Source of the DNA: DFXE01 sp032054765
Lineage (GTDB): Bacteria > Bacteroidota > Bacteroidia > Bacteroidales > Tannerellaceae
Length of the DNA: 64,000 nucleotides
Assembly: GCA_032054765.1 (NCBI GenBank)
Contig: DAMBSC010000010.1
Span: forward strand, 124,001 to 188,000
Direction of reading: 5' to 3'
Shown piece by piece: positions 8,248 through 17,187 of the stretch. The translations under genes and the position numbers were made by a program. How positions within the stretch are numbered: position 1 is the stretch's first letter; every line of letters starts with the position of its first letter. The notes under the pieces were generated by a model. The model saw only the letters and a list, made by a program, of their open reading frames with translations. It did no database searches and was not told the origin of the DNA.

Positions 8248-9691
8248 ATGTGTGGTATATTTTATAGCCGGTAGCGGCAATGATTATGCTCATTAAAGGA
8301 CTGATAAGGTTAAAAAAGCAATAAGGCAGGTAGGTAAAGGTTGACACACCAAGTATCGTAGCCTGCGTCATCCCGCATGTATTCCAGGGTATAAGAGGAG
8401 AAGTAACGGTAACACCATCTTCTATTGTACGGCTTAACAAGCGTGATTCATATCCTTTATCCTTATAAATATCCCTGAATACATTACCTGTCAAAATAAT
8501 AGAAATATACTGATCTGCTGTAGCGAGATTAAAAAATATTCCGGATACAACTGTTGAACTGATCAGACCGACAGTCTTTTTCATAAATCGTAGAAATACG
8601 GAAATAACGCTTCCCAGCATGCCGCTTGCCGCCATTGCACCTCCAAAACACATGGCACAAATAATTAACCAGATTGTATTTAACATTCCGGCCATACCAC
8701 CGGTAGCAACCAGGTCGTTCAGTTCAGTATTTCCCGTTTGTATTTGTGTTTCACCATAAAAGGAAATTAGTAATCCTTTAAATTTTGCGGCAATCCCGAT
8801 AATATCTGTTCCTGCAATTTCCTGAAGCAGATGAGATTGAAAAATAAGAGCACATATGCCGGCGAAAAGAGTAGATAGAAATAAAGTAATCAACGATGGT
8901 ACCCGTTTGGCTATCATCATTAATGTAACAATAGGTACAATCATCAACCATAAAGAGATATGGAATGTTTCTTTCAGTGATTGGGAATAAACGGCAATTT
9001 GTTCACTTGCTGTCACTTCATGGGTAAATCCTACAATTGTAAAGATGATGAGTGTGATTATTATAGAGGGAATGGTAGTAATCATCAGATAACGGATATG
9101 CGTAAAAAGTGGTGTGTCAGTTACTGATGAGGCTAGAATTGTAGTGTCTGATAATGGCGATACTTTATCGCCGAAATATGCACCTGAAACAATAGCGCCT
9201 GCTATCCATCCATCAGGAAAGCCTTGTGCCTGCCCCACTCCTAATAGTGCTATGCCAATGGTCGCGATGGTTGTCCAGGAACTTCCCGTCATAACAGAAA
9301 CAATAGCACAAATAATACAGGTGGAAGAAAGGAAAAAGGTGGGATGGATCAATTTCATCCCGTAATAGATAAGGGTCGGAACAATTCCACTTATCATCCA
9401 GGCACCCGATAAGGCTCCAATAATTAATAATATCAGTAATGCAGTGGCAACTCCGGCAATATTATTAACAATAGCTATTTCAATTGTCTTCCATTTGACT
9501 TTGGAATACCACATCGCTATTAAAATACAAACAGCCGTAGAAGTAAGCAAAACAATTTGACTTCCTCCGGATAAAGCATCACTTCCAAATATACGAATGG
9601 TAGCAAACAATAAACCTACCAATAGCAATATAGGTATCAGCGATAATAAAGGAGATGGCGTCTTTATAGGGTCATTAGAATGTTCTTCCAT
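8216..9691 (-). CDS. nhaC: NhaC family Na+/H+ antiporter
   Basis: A 491-residue protein with about 11-12 predicted transmembrane helices. NhaC signatures include the stretch from V-M-T-G-S-S-W-T-T-I-A-T to the G-D-K-V-S-P-L-S-D-T-T segment, and a later S-P-L-I-P-W-N-T-C-G motif. It exports sodium in exchange for protons across the inner membrane. It is the first gene of a three-gene operon with the DAACS symporter and the GH172 hydrolase. Some NhaC-like proteins exchange organic anions instead (malate/lactate antiporters), so the substrate is not certain. Confidence 0.9.
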   Translation of the reverse strand: MEEHSNDPIKTPSPLLSLIPILLLVGLLFATIRIFGSDALSGGSQIVLLTSTAVCILIAMWYSKVKWKTIEIAIVNNIAGVATALLILLIIGALSGAWMISGIVPTLIYYGMKLIHPTFFLSSTCIICAIVSVMTGSSWTTIATIGIALLGVGQAQGFPDGWIAGAIVSGAYFGDKVSPLSDTTILASSVTDTPLFTHIRYLMITTIPSIIITLIIFTIVGFTHEVTASEQIAVYSQSLKETFHISLWLMIVPIVTLMMIAKRVPSLITLFLSTLFAGICALIFQSHLLQEIAGTDIIGIAAKFKGLLISFYGETQIQTGNTELNDLVATGGMAGMLNTIWLIICAMCFGGAMAASGMLGSVISVFLRFMKKTVGLISSTVVSGIFFNLATADQYISIILTGNVFRDIYKDKGYESRLLSRTIEDGVTVTSPLIPWNTCGMTQATILGVSTFTYLPYCFFNLISPLMSIIIAATGYKIYHTYEKDKDIPSR

Positions 9692-9716
9692 CTAATTACA
9701 ATATAATAATATATTA

Positions 9717-9724
9717 CAAAGATA
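9717..9724 (-). promoter_or_regulatory. Predicted -7 element of the nhaC operon
   Basis: Read on the minus strand, this is TATCTTTG, matching TAnnTTTG, 25 bp before the nhaC ATG. A CAA (TTG on the minus strand) at 9748-9750 is a possible -33 at slightly long spacing. Confidence 0.5.
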
Positions 9725-9818
9725 ATATCAACCTGATGACTTCCATCCAATTTTTTAATAAATTAGTGAAATGATTCTATTAATAACACTCTTCTCCTAT
9801 TAAGTTGACCTTTTTGTG

Positions 9819-10341
9819 GTTTCACCTGTCAACAGAGAAGAATGTATTGTATATAAGTTAGTTAAGGTGAAAGCAGGGTGAAGGCTGAAAATCTTCATCC
9901 TTTCAATTTTTGTGACGAGTATTTATAATCCGAGTAGATATAAGATAAGGATTTTCCATCCATTCAACTATTTCCAGATAAAAGTCCTCGATTCTATTTG
10001 ATTGGTTATTAATGAAATCCTCTTCTTTTAGATTTTTATTGATGAAAAACTGATTGCCTCACAGGGGTGGAACGATCGCCTCACAATTGTGATCCGGTCG
10101 CCTCACACAGGTGAAACGATCGCCTCACAAGGGTGAGGCGATCAAATTAAAGTATTCTTATTCCTAAATAGAAAGGACTAAAATCTTAAAATTACGTTAT
10201 CTTTTTACCAAGAAAATCCGTGTTTTCTAAGTCATGTGTGTGCGGTAATAGCGAAATATTGTACCCTCACCTTCCCTTCACCTCTCGTGTCATCATTATG
10301 GATTAATAATCAATTAATTAAAGTGAGTTGACAGGTGAAAC
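9819..10341. repeat. Intergenic element A: 0.5-kb block bounded by 15-bp inverted repeats
   Basis: This fills most of the ~690-bp gap between nhaC and the amylase gene. A perfect 15-bp inverted repeat (9819-9833 and 10327-10341) bounds it. A second imperfect pair lies just inside (9865-9884 and 10264-10283, 16 of 20 matches). No open reading frame of note is inside; the centre is a 4 x 22-bp palindrome array. The 12-mer AGGTGAAAGCAG at 9865 also occurs at the edge of element B (24875). It resembles a non-autonomous mobile or regulatory element, but no transposase is present and I cannot name a family. Confidence 0.6.
10052..10143. repeat. Array A: four tandem 22-bp palindromic units
   Basis: Units begin at 10052, 10074, 10096 and 10118, an exact 22-bp period. 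The left arm (GATCGCCTCAC and close variants) is well kept; the right arm varies in units 1-3. Unit 4 is a perfect 11-bp inverted repeat around AAGG (10118-10143). Central tetranucleotides are AGGG, AATT, ACAG and AAGG. Confidence 0.85.
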
Positions 10342-10379
10342 GAAGAAAAAGCGAAACTCGTTGTTAGAGATATTTTATG

Positions 10380-12854
10380 TTATTTCATTATTTTATCATA
10401 ATAGATTTTACCTTTGGATTCGGATTGAAGAATATAAACACCTTTCTGTAAATCGTGCGTTGAAAGTGTGGATGCATAATTTTGTTCCTTTACCAGGATA
10501 CCGTTTATATTATAGAGTTTTACTTTATCAATAGGTAACTCTCCTGTATAATAGATTTGCTGGCCGATTGGATCATACGAAACAATTATTTCTCTGATCT
10601 TCTCTATGTGTTCCGTACTACTTCCGTTTCCTTTTGTTGTGTAAAGTTTAAAAGAATGGGGTGGGAGGGCTATCTTATCATTTTTGTTGGATTCGGTAAC
10701 TGTAATAGTCTCTCCTGAAAATAATTCTTCCCATGTACCGGTAGAAGTAAAACCTGCCGGTATCTGAATGGCGGTTTCAACATAATTGCCAAGTAATACA
10801 AGTTCTTTATCTTCCTGTTTAAGGCGTATAATGCGACCGTTCTCCCAATTAGAAGTTGTTGTTTGCATTTCAATTGTAGTAGGAGAAGAAAAGAGTTTAC
10901 TGTTTTCATTACGAAAATGGATAAGTTCAGCATATGTATCGTATAACTTTTTTCTTTCAGGATCATCGTAATAATCCCAAAGAACAGGTTTACGTCCTGT
11001 ACGGTCGTTGTAATCGATAGATATATCGTAGCCTAGTTCTCCGAATTGCCACATCATTTTCGGACCTGGTGTACACATTAGAAATGCAGCATTTAATGCT
11101 GCGCGTTTTAGTCGAAGTGTTTTATCTGTTTTTAGGCTCCAATTACCCCATGTTTCTGCTTTATATACTATGCGTTCTTCATCATGACTTTCTGCATATG
11201 TTATAAGACCGGGTATATCCCATCCCCGATTGGTATAACTTCCTGCTGAAAGATCGCTGTTTTCCTTCCAACCCATAATGCTTTGACTGTACGCACTATT
11301 TAGATTGTTCCATAGCATCATATCCGCTTCTGCTAATTCTTTTTCTTCTCTATTTTCGCAGAAATGTTCCAGAATAACATAGGTGTCCGGTTTAATTGAT
11401 TTGATGTGGCTATTGTAATCTTTCAGAATAGCAATGCGGGAAGCATCGTAATTCCCAGCAGTGGCTTCTGTTGATTGTTTTTGTGTAAATCCTTTGGTCA
11501 GGTCGAAGCGGAATCCGTCTATTTTATATTCTTCTATCCAATAAGTGAGAACCCTTTTAAAGAAATCTCGGGTTCCTTTATATTCATGATTGAAATCGTT
11601 AAATACACTATACGGATGTGGAGCTTTTACATTAAACCAGGGATTATCCACCGCAGGAGCATTTCCCTCCCAATATAGCATAGCAAACGGGTTTTGCCCT
11701 GTCGCATGATTAAATACGACATCTAATATAACAGCTATTCCACGACGATGTGCTTCATCGATAAATGCTTTATAATCTTCAGGGGTTCCATAGGCTTTAT
11801 CGGCTGCAAAGAAGAAGCATGGGTTATATCCCCAACTATCATTTCCGTCGAATTCTTGTATAGGCATTAATTCAATGGCATTCACTCCTAATTCCTGCAG
11901 ATAATCGAGTTTATCCTGTACGGCTTTTATATTACCTGTTGTAGTAAAATCACGAATAAGCAGTTCATATATTACCAGTTCTTCTTTGGGAACTACATCA
12001 TAGTTTTTGATTTGCCAACTATGTGGTTGTTTTCCTGTTTGCAAAATAGAAACAATACCTTCTGTTTGGATTGGATATGTTTTTATATTCGGATAAGTAG
12101 TTTCCGGAATATCTTTATCATTGTTAGGATCTAATATTTTTTCCGTGTATGTATCTGCTATTTTAAAGCTGTTATCTATCAGGTATTGAAAACCGTACTC
12201 TTTACCTTTTTCCAGACCGGAAAGTGTATACCACCAATAATCTCCATCTTTAAAGAGTTGATAATTATTATCCTTTTTCCAATCATTGAAATCACCAATC
12301 AAATGAACATGTTTTTTCTTAGGTGCGTAAAGAAGCAATGTTACCGTTTGATCGTCAATATAATTGATACCATCGATTATACCGATAGGTCTTTGTTTGA
12401 CAATAGGATCGACCGGAATAAATGAACTTTCATTCAGCGTAACAAAGATATCTGTGTTACCTGCTCCTTTTCCTTCTTTGGTATTATCTGCACTTCTGAA
12501 AACAAAAGCCAGTTTTACTATTTTTTCTCCATCCGGCACCCCATAATAAACACGTATATCGGGTGTTATTTTAAGCGTCCATTTATTGTCGCCGAGAGGA
12601 GTAAGCTTATATTTAATGTTGTTATCACCCCAGGTCGGGGCATATTTCCAATCAGAACCGCTTGTACTTTTGTCAGTTATAACTCCGGTATGTGCATATA
12701 CATCGCCGGTATATCCTTGTAAACCTTTATTTCCTTCGGCTGCATTGAAGGTTATAGTTATTTCCTTGTCTTCAGTAACAATGTCCGGTTGTGTTGTTAC
12801 CTGTCCATTCATATAGAAAGGAAGTAAGCAATAAATGAGTAGAAACTTCTTCAT
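10380..12854 (-). CDS. GH13 alpha-amylase (SusG-like) with starch-binding N-terminus and T9SS-type C-terminal signal
   Basis: An 824-residue secreted protein. The signal peptide (about 1-18) has no lipobox, unlike SusG of Bacteroides thetaiotaomicron. In order: an N-terminal beta domain (20-145, DUF4961-like), a CBM48-like domain with L-I-G-D-F-N-D-W (185-192), and a GH13 barrel with region I D-V-V-F-N-H (378-383). The catalytic residues are the nucleophile D451 in G-F-R-F-D, acid/base E496 in I-L-E-H, and D558 in S-H-D-E-E. A C-terminal beta domain follows. The last ~75 residues look like a type A T9SS sorting domain (V-K-L-Y-N-I-N-G ... K-G-V-Y-I-L). It should cut starch or maltooligosaccharides at the cell surface. 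It follows the SusE/F genes but is separated from them by a strong terminator. Confidence 0.93.
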   Translation of the reverse strand: MKKFLLIYCLLPFYMNGQVTTQPDIVTEDKEITITFNAAEGNKGLQGYTGDVYAHTGVITDKSTSGSDWKYAPTWGDNNIKYKLTPLGDNKWTLKITPDIRVYYGVPDGEKIVKLAFVFRSADNTKEGKGAGNTDIFVTLNESSFIPVDPIVKQRPIGIIDGINYIDDQTVTLLLYAPKKKHVHLIGDFNDWKKDNNYQLFKDGDYWWYTLSGLEKGKEYGFQYLIDNSFKIADTYTEKILDPNNDKDIPETTYPNIKTYPIQTEGIVSILQTGKQPHSWQIKNYDVVPKEELVIYELLIRDFTTTGNIKAVQDKLDYLQELGVNAIELMPIQEFDGNDSWGYNPCFFFAADKAYGTPEDYKAFIDEAHRRGIAVILDVVFNHATGQNPFAMLYWEGNAPAVDNPWFNVKAPHPYSVFNDFNHEYKGTRDFFKRVLTYWIEEYKIDGFRFDLTKGFTQKQSTEATAGNYDASRIAILKDYNSHIKSIKPDTYVILEHFCENREEKELAEADMMLWNNLNSAYSQSIMGWKENSDLSAGSYTNRGWDIPGLITYAESHDEERIVYKAETWGNWSLKTDKTLRLKRAALNAAFLMCTPGPKMMWQFGELGYDISIDYNDRTGRKPVLWDYYDDPERKKLYDTYAELIHFRNENSKLFSSPTTIEMQTTTSNWENGRIIRLKQEDKELVLLGNYVETAIQIPAGFTSTGTWEELFSGETITVTESNKNDKIALPPHSFKLYTTKGNGSSTEHIEKIREIIVSYDPIGQQIYYTGELPIDKVKLYNINGILVKEQNYASTLSTHDLQKGVYILQSESKGKIYYDKIMK

Positions 12855-12872
12855 ATCATAAATAGATTAATT

Positions 12873-12921
12873 AAAAAAATCGGCATACAGACAACATTGA
12901 TCTACATATTGCCTGCATGCC
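12873..12921 (-). terminator. Rho-independent terminator/attenuator between the SusF-like and amylase genes
   Basis: On the minus strand a 13-bp stem (12909-12921 with 12882-12894; two G-U pairs in RNA) closes a 14-nt loop. It is followed by G-A and a run of seven U (12879-12873). It ends 18 bp before the amylase ATG and about 20 bp after the preceding stop. This is a classic intrinsic terminator inside a same-strand cluster. Confidence 0.8.
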
Positions 12922-12942
12922 TGAGTTTAAAGACAACCTAAA

Positions 12943-14364
12943 TTACTTTTTACTTAAAGTACAAGAATATCCGTTTAATTCATTTATCAGTTTTAGAGAA
13001 ATCACATACGTACCTGAAGTCTCAATTCTGATATTATCTCCGCCAAAGGTCAATTTAGTTAATGAACCTCCGAGGTTTATATCCCAACTGTTATTGGCAC
13101 GGAATTTAAAATCCTTGCCTTCTTCCAGTGTAGTTTCTACTGTCCATGTGTTACTTTCTTTATTATAAGTCATAGGGGTACTATTATCCCATCCTCCGGG
13201 AGTTGCATCACCTATAAGTCCCCATTCTGTTTTTGTCTGTTCATAGGTCAATGTATTCAAATTGGCTTTCAGATAATAGAAACCTGCTTCAGCATTCAGA
13301 TTGCCTGCTCCTCCATCCGTACTGAGCTTACCGTCTCCTCCGTTACCGTAATTAGTATTATCCCAGTTTGGTGCGGATGTGAATTTGTATTCTCCATCCA
13401 GATAAACAAAGCCATCATAGATCATATCCATATTGGCGGTGTAAAGTGTCGGTGCAGTTGCAGGATCCCAACTTTGATGATTACCTGTAACATATAGTAG
13501 AGGATTTACTTCCATCGGTTCTATCTTGTAGGTGTACTCTTCCATATTAAGGGAGATTCTTACATAGCCTGCATCTTCTATTTTTATTGCCTGTGCGTTT
13601 TCAGTTACGATACTTCCTTCTAATGAAGGGTCACCATCTACGGCAGTACCAATAACTGTTTCCCAGAAATCTCCTCCTGCCGCATGTGCATCAACCGCAC
13701 TTTGCGGAGCAATTTTGAAATAAGTGTTGGCAGCTACTTCCAAAATAACAGCGAAGTTAGGATCTTCGTACACATTATTCCCGCTATGGCTAAACTTGAT
13801 CACTTCATCAGGATTCCAACTATTCATATCACCAATCAGATAATAAGATGGTTCGATCAGTGATGCGATTGGAGTAATAGCTATGGGACCGAGATTTAAT
13901 GGCTCTGACTTTATTGAAGATGTTCCTTTTTTTATATTCGCATAAAATCTTATAAATACTTTATTTGCGTTTGGAGCTTTACCGAATAGTTCTTTGACGG
14001 CAGTATTCAGATCGCTGACATTTGTAAAAACATTCAGTACCGTAGATTTTGTTTGAGTTTGCCTAATAGATGTCGGTATCTCTATTAACTCCTTAAAATC
14101 TTCCGTTTTGGAGATTTCCGCGATTAAAAAGCCTTCAGTGCCTTCAGGGTTATCAATTGTAGCATTCGCAAAGGCAAGACTATCCTCGCTAACCTTATTG
14201 AGGTCTATAACCTCCGTATCTATTAAGCTCGCAGTGAATGAAATATTAGCTGCTTCTTCCGGATTATTCGCTTGTGGCGGCGTCACATCTTTATTGAAAT
14301 CCTCATCACAGGAAACAAATCCTAACATGAGGAGAGATAATATATATATAAATGTTCTTTTCAT
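12943..14364 (-). CDS. SusE/SusF-like outer membrane starch-binding lipoprotein
   Basis: A 473-residue protein from the ATG at 14364; the longer frame begins with TTG and is not preferred. The signal peptide has lipobox G-F-V-S-C, lipidated at about Cys19. An N-terminal SusE-type Ig-like domain (35-165) is followed by three repeats of a small beta domain. These begin with Y-Y-L-I-G-D-M-N-S-W (~176), L-Y-V-T-G-N-H-Q-S-W (~290) and W-G-L-I-G-D-A-T-P-G-G-W (~385). Exposed Trp residues in such repeats bind maltooligosaccharide helices in SusE and SusF. It should capture starch at the surface beside SusCD. The annotation SusE versus SusF cannot be settled from sequence alone. Confidence 0.88.
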   Translation of the reverse strand: MKRTFIYILSLLMLGFVSCDEDFNKDVTPPQANNPEEAANISFTASLIDTEVIDLNKVSEDSLAFANATIDNPEGTEGFLIAEISKTEDFKELIEIPTSIRQTQTKSTVLNVFTNVSDLNTAVKELFGKAPNANKVFIRFYANIKKGTSSIKSEPLNLGPIAITPIASLIEPSYYLIGDMNSWNPDEVIKFSHSGNNVYEDPNFAVILEVAANTYFKIAPQSAVDAHAAGGDFWETVIGTAVDGDPSLEGSIVTENAQAIKIEDAGYVRISLNMEEYTYKIEPMEVNPLLYVTGNHQSWDPATAPTLYTANMDMIYDGFVYLDGEYKFTSAPNWDNTNYGNGGDGKLSTDGGAGNLNAEAGFYYLKANLNTLTYEQTKTEWGLIGDATPGGWDNSTPMTYNKESNTWTVETTLEEGKDFKFRANNSWDINLGGSLTKLTFGGDNIRIETSGTYVISLKLINELNGYSCTLSKK

Positions 14365-14391
14365 TTTTACTTTCAATTTAATGGTTTGTAG

Positions 14392-14444
14392 TTAACGATT
14401 AACGGTTAACGGTTAATAGTTAATCCTTAACCGTTAATCGTTAA
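14392..14444 (-). promoter_or_regulatory. Long intercistronic hairpin between the two SusE/F-like genes
   Basis: A perfect 18-bp inverted repeat (14392-14409 with 14427-14444), built from tandem TTAACGn-like heptamers, fills the 83-bp gap. There is no T run of terminator type at the stem end. An mRNA-stabilising or processing hairpin is more likely, which would set the relative level of the downstream genes. Confidence 0.65.
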
Positions 14445-14447
14445 TTG

Positions 14448-15593
14448 TTATTTTATTGATCCTGTACCTTTAAGGAAGTCCAGATAGGCTTTCTGTCCGC
14501 TACTTGCCTTTACGCGTTCCTGATCATCTCCTTTACCTCTGTAAGCAATTTCTCCATCCAGAATAATAAATTCGGTTTTCCACCAGTCAATGTCATCCAG
14601 CTTTATACACATACGTAATTCCTCAGTATCAGCAATAAATGCAGGTGAAATGAATTCACCTTCTTTACTTGTAGGAATTGTAAATAGGTTGCTTTCTTCG
14701 AAGAAATCCCAGCCACCAGCTACATCTCCGGTCAGATATATATTAGGAGGCAAGAACTCAACTGTATAATTATAGTTCCGTCCGTCAATCTCCGTAGTAA
14801 CAACAACAATATACCATCCTTCATTATTGACCTTTATGTTACCTCCTGATTCTTCTAAACCAGCATACGTTACACTTGTATCAGGGAAACGGTCTTCTGC
14901 ATATCCGAATTCGCCTCCATCCCATGCCTTGGTAATATTAAATTTAATTTCTGCTCCTGCCGGGAAGTATTGAACACTCCAGAACTTTCCGTCATTGGAA
15001 TGAATCGGAACCATCGAGTAGCTATTAGCCCAGTCCCACTCTGTAATTGAACCTATAATATACATATCCGTCGGCATGGTCATTGGATCTAAAGCAAAAT
15101 AACTTTGTACTTTTGGTAATTCAATGATATTTGAATATACTGTTCCCTTATCATTCATCAAGCTTGCTTTCAGACGAATATGAACAGGAATTGGGCTTTT
15201 TGGAAAGCTTTCTTCTTCTATAACACCCAATAGACCTACTATGGCTACCGCCATTTCTGTAGCATCCACTTCCATTCTGGCTGTTGTATAAGCAGTAGGA
15301 AGTGTTGTATATGTAGCTGGAGTTTCTCCTGAAGCATCATTAAATTGTCCGGATGTCGATATCTGTATATTATAGGTTGTTGCTGCCGTGAAACCATAAT
15401 CAGGTTGGCTGGTAGTTAGTTCAACCGTTTCGGTATTTTTCAGATCATATACACCGGAAGCCGCATAAGGCGGTGTGTTAAGCACAAAAGAAGATGGTGT
15501 TTTTAAGTCAGGATTGCTGTCTCTGTCAGAGTCGCATGATGTTATGAAAAGCAATCCCAAAACCATCCATATTACTATATTTAGTTTATTCAT
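14448..15593 (-). CDS. SusE-like outer membrane lipoprotein
   Basis: A 381-residue protein from the ATG at 15593, chosen because it gives a clean lipoprotein signal (lipobox I-T-S-C, about Cys20). The N-terminal domain (25-170) matches the SusE Ig-like fold, with S-F-V-L-N-T-P near its start. Two carbohydrate-binding-like beta domains follow, beginning Y-I-I-G-S-I-T-E-W-D-W (~180) and I-Y-L-T-G-D-V-A-G-G-W (~285). It differs from the next gene in having one repeat fewer, as SusE differs from SusF. The short gap to susD (33 bp) places it in the same operon. Confidence 0.87.
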   Translation of the reverse strand: MNKLNIVIWMVLGLLFITSCDSDRDSNPDLKTPSSFVLNTPPYAASGVYDLKNTETVELTTSQPDYGFTAATTYNIQISTSGQFNDASGETPATYTTLPTAYTTARMEVDATEMAVAIVGLLGVIEEESFPKSPIPVHIRLKASLMNDKGTVYSNIIELPKVQSYFALDPMTMPTDMYIIGSITEWDWANSYSMVPIHSNDGKFWSVQYFPAGAEIKFNITKAWDGGEFGYAEDRFPDTSVTYAGLEESGGNIKVNNEGWYIVVVTTEIDGRNYNYTVEFLPPNIYLTGDVAGGWDFFEESNLFTIPTSKEGEFISPAFIADTEELRMCIKLDDIDWWKTEFIILDGEIAYRGKGDDQERVKASSGQKAYLDFLKGTGSIK

Positions 15594-15626
15594 TGTACTG
15601 TTTTTTATAAGATTATACATTCTTTA

Positions 15627-17174
15627 TTAATAACCTGGATTTTGTATCAGATTAGAATTGGCTGACAACTGACTGGTAGGTATAGGCAACAACGTTAAAT
15701 GGTTGCTTATTGAAGTTCCGGTAGCCACGCCACCTTTCCAATCCCAGGTATAATTAGAGGTATATTTATTATGACGGATCAAATCAACACGGCGTTGTGC
15801 TTCAAAGTAGAATTCGCGGGCTTTCTCGTCTAGGATAAAGTCTAATGTAAGATCAGATTCACTGATAGTATTTACTTTAGCACGGGTACGTAATGCATTA
15901 ATGGCACTTACTGCTTCTGCTTTACTTCCGCCTTCTCTTATTATAGCTTCAGCAAATGTAAGATTAGCTTCCGCCAGACGGAATAACGGGAAGTCCATAT
16001 CAGGAAATTGTTTATTGGGATCACTACCGATAGCTCCGCTTTTTGTCAGGTTTTTGAATTTTGCAACCGAATAACCTTCTAAAAATTCACTTGGCTTTTC
16101 TATTTCAAATGTACGATCGGCTGTCCAAAACATAGCACGTTCGTCTTTGACATTGCTCATATTACCGTCAATAGAAAATTTCTTAACTAGAGCACTACGT
16201 GCCCGGTTACCACCCCAGGCTTCAACTGTGCCAAAATTTTCTTCGGTACTCATATCTCCTGTTAGAAAACTGGAAACAAAGAATGCACCACTCCACGACC
16301 GGGTATTTATACCATCAAAACAGATAGGCATAACCATTTCCGGTGAAGTATGGTTGTCGGCTTTAAACATATCTCCATAATTAGGCTCTAATGAATATCC
16401 GGCATCCATTACTTTTTTAGCATATGTTGCAGCATCTGCCCAACGGCCTGTTCCGGTATACACTTCAGCATTCAGATATAAACGTGAAAGTAGCATCCAT
16501 ACGGCACCCTGATCTGCACGTCCGTATAAATGGCTTCGGGGAGCCTTCATAAGTGATTCTATTTCCTTTAATTCTTTTTCTATATAATTAAACAGATCCG
16601 AACGAGTGATCCTTTCAGGCACATACGCACCAATACCTGTTTCATCGTCTACGAAAGGAACATTACCGTAAAGGTCTATGAGATAATAATAATCTAATGC
16701 ACGAATAAAGCGAACTTCAGCTCGTTGTAAAACTGTCTTTTCATCTTCATTTCCATTGGTTTGTATCAGGAAATTGTTACATTGTGCTATCTGTATATAC
16801 AAGCGGTTGAACATATTCAGTACAACACCGTTCGAGGGTGTAAACTGTGAGTAATTCAACGGGAATACATCTACGTCTCCGGTCCACGCGCAGAGGGCCA
16901 TATCTGAAGCAAGTTCATTAATATTGAACATCATACGCATAAGTCCGGAAGCTCCTTCATCAGTGTCAGCTATATCCGGTTGTCCGGCTGGTCCTTGGTT
17001 CCCTGTAATAGCTAAGCCTGCATATATTTTAGCAAAATTTGCATCCTGATCGAATTCTATATCCATATTAGGATCGATAGGTTTTACATCCAGGTCACCC
17101 ACACAAGACGTAGTATTGATTATGAAAACCAATAATAGTCCGGAAATTATATGTTTTATATATTTTGTATTCAT
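15627..17174 (-). CDS. SusD-like outer membrane nutrient-binding lipoprotein
   Basis: A 515-residue protein with a lipoprotein signal (T-T-S-C, about Cys24) and the RagB/SusD fold. It has the N-terminal helix with D-L-D-V-K-P, TPR-like helices such as A-E-V-R-F-I-R-A-L-D-Y-Y-Y-L-I-D-L-Y-G-N-V-P, and the C-terminal motif L-L-P-I-P-T-S-Q-L ... N-L-I-Q-N-P-G-Y that ends almost every SusD homologue. It caps the SusC pore and binds oligosaccharides, here probably starch fragments given the neighbours. It lies 13 bp after susC. Confidence 0.95.
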   Translation of the reverse strand: MNTKYIKHIISGLLLVFIINTTSCVGDLDVKPIDPNMDIEFDQDANFAKIYAGLAITGNQGPAGQPDIADTDEGASGLMRMMFNINELASDMALCAWTGDVDVFPLNYSQFTPSNGVVLNMFNRLYIQIAQCNNFLIQTNGNEDEKTVLQRAEVRFIRALDYYYLIDLYGNVPFVDDETGIGAYVPERITRSDLFNYIEKELKEIESLMKAPRSHLYGRADQGAVWMLLSRLYLNAEVYTGTGRWADAATYAKKVMDAGYSLEPNYGDMFKADNHTSPEMVMPICFDGINTRSWSGAFFVSSFLTGDMSTEENFGTVEAWGGNRARSALVKKFSIDGNMSNVKDERAMFWTADRTFEIEKPSEFLEGYSVAKFKNLTKSGAIGSDPNKQFPDMDFPLFRLAEANLTFAEAIIREGGSKAEAVSAINALRTRAKVNTISESDLTLDFILDEKAREFYFEAQRRVDLIRHNKYTSNYTWDWKGGVATGTSISNHLTLLPIPTSQLSANSNLIQNPGY

Positions 17175-17187
17175 AATGATATTGTTA

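Noticed and set aside
10052..10143. Possible CRISPR array
   Set aside because: The units are palindromic at a 22-bp period with no unique spacers of 30-40 bp, and there are no cas genes in the window.
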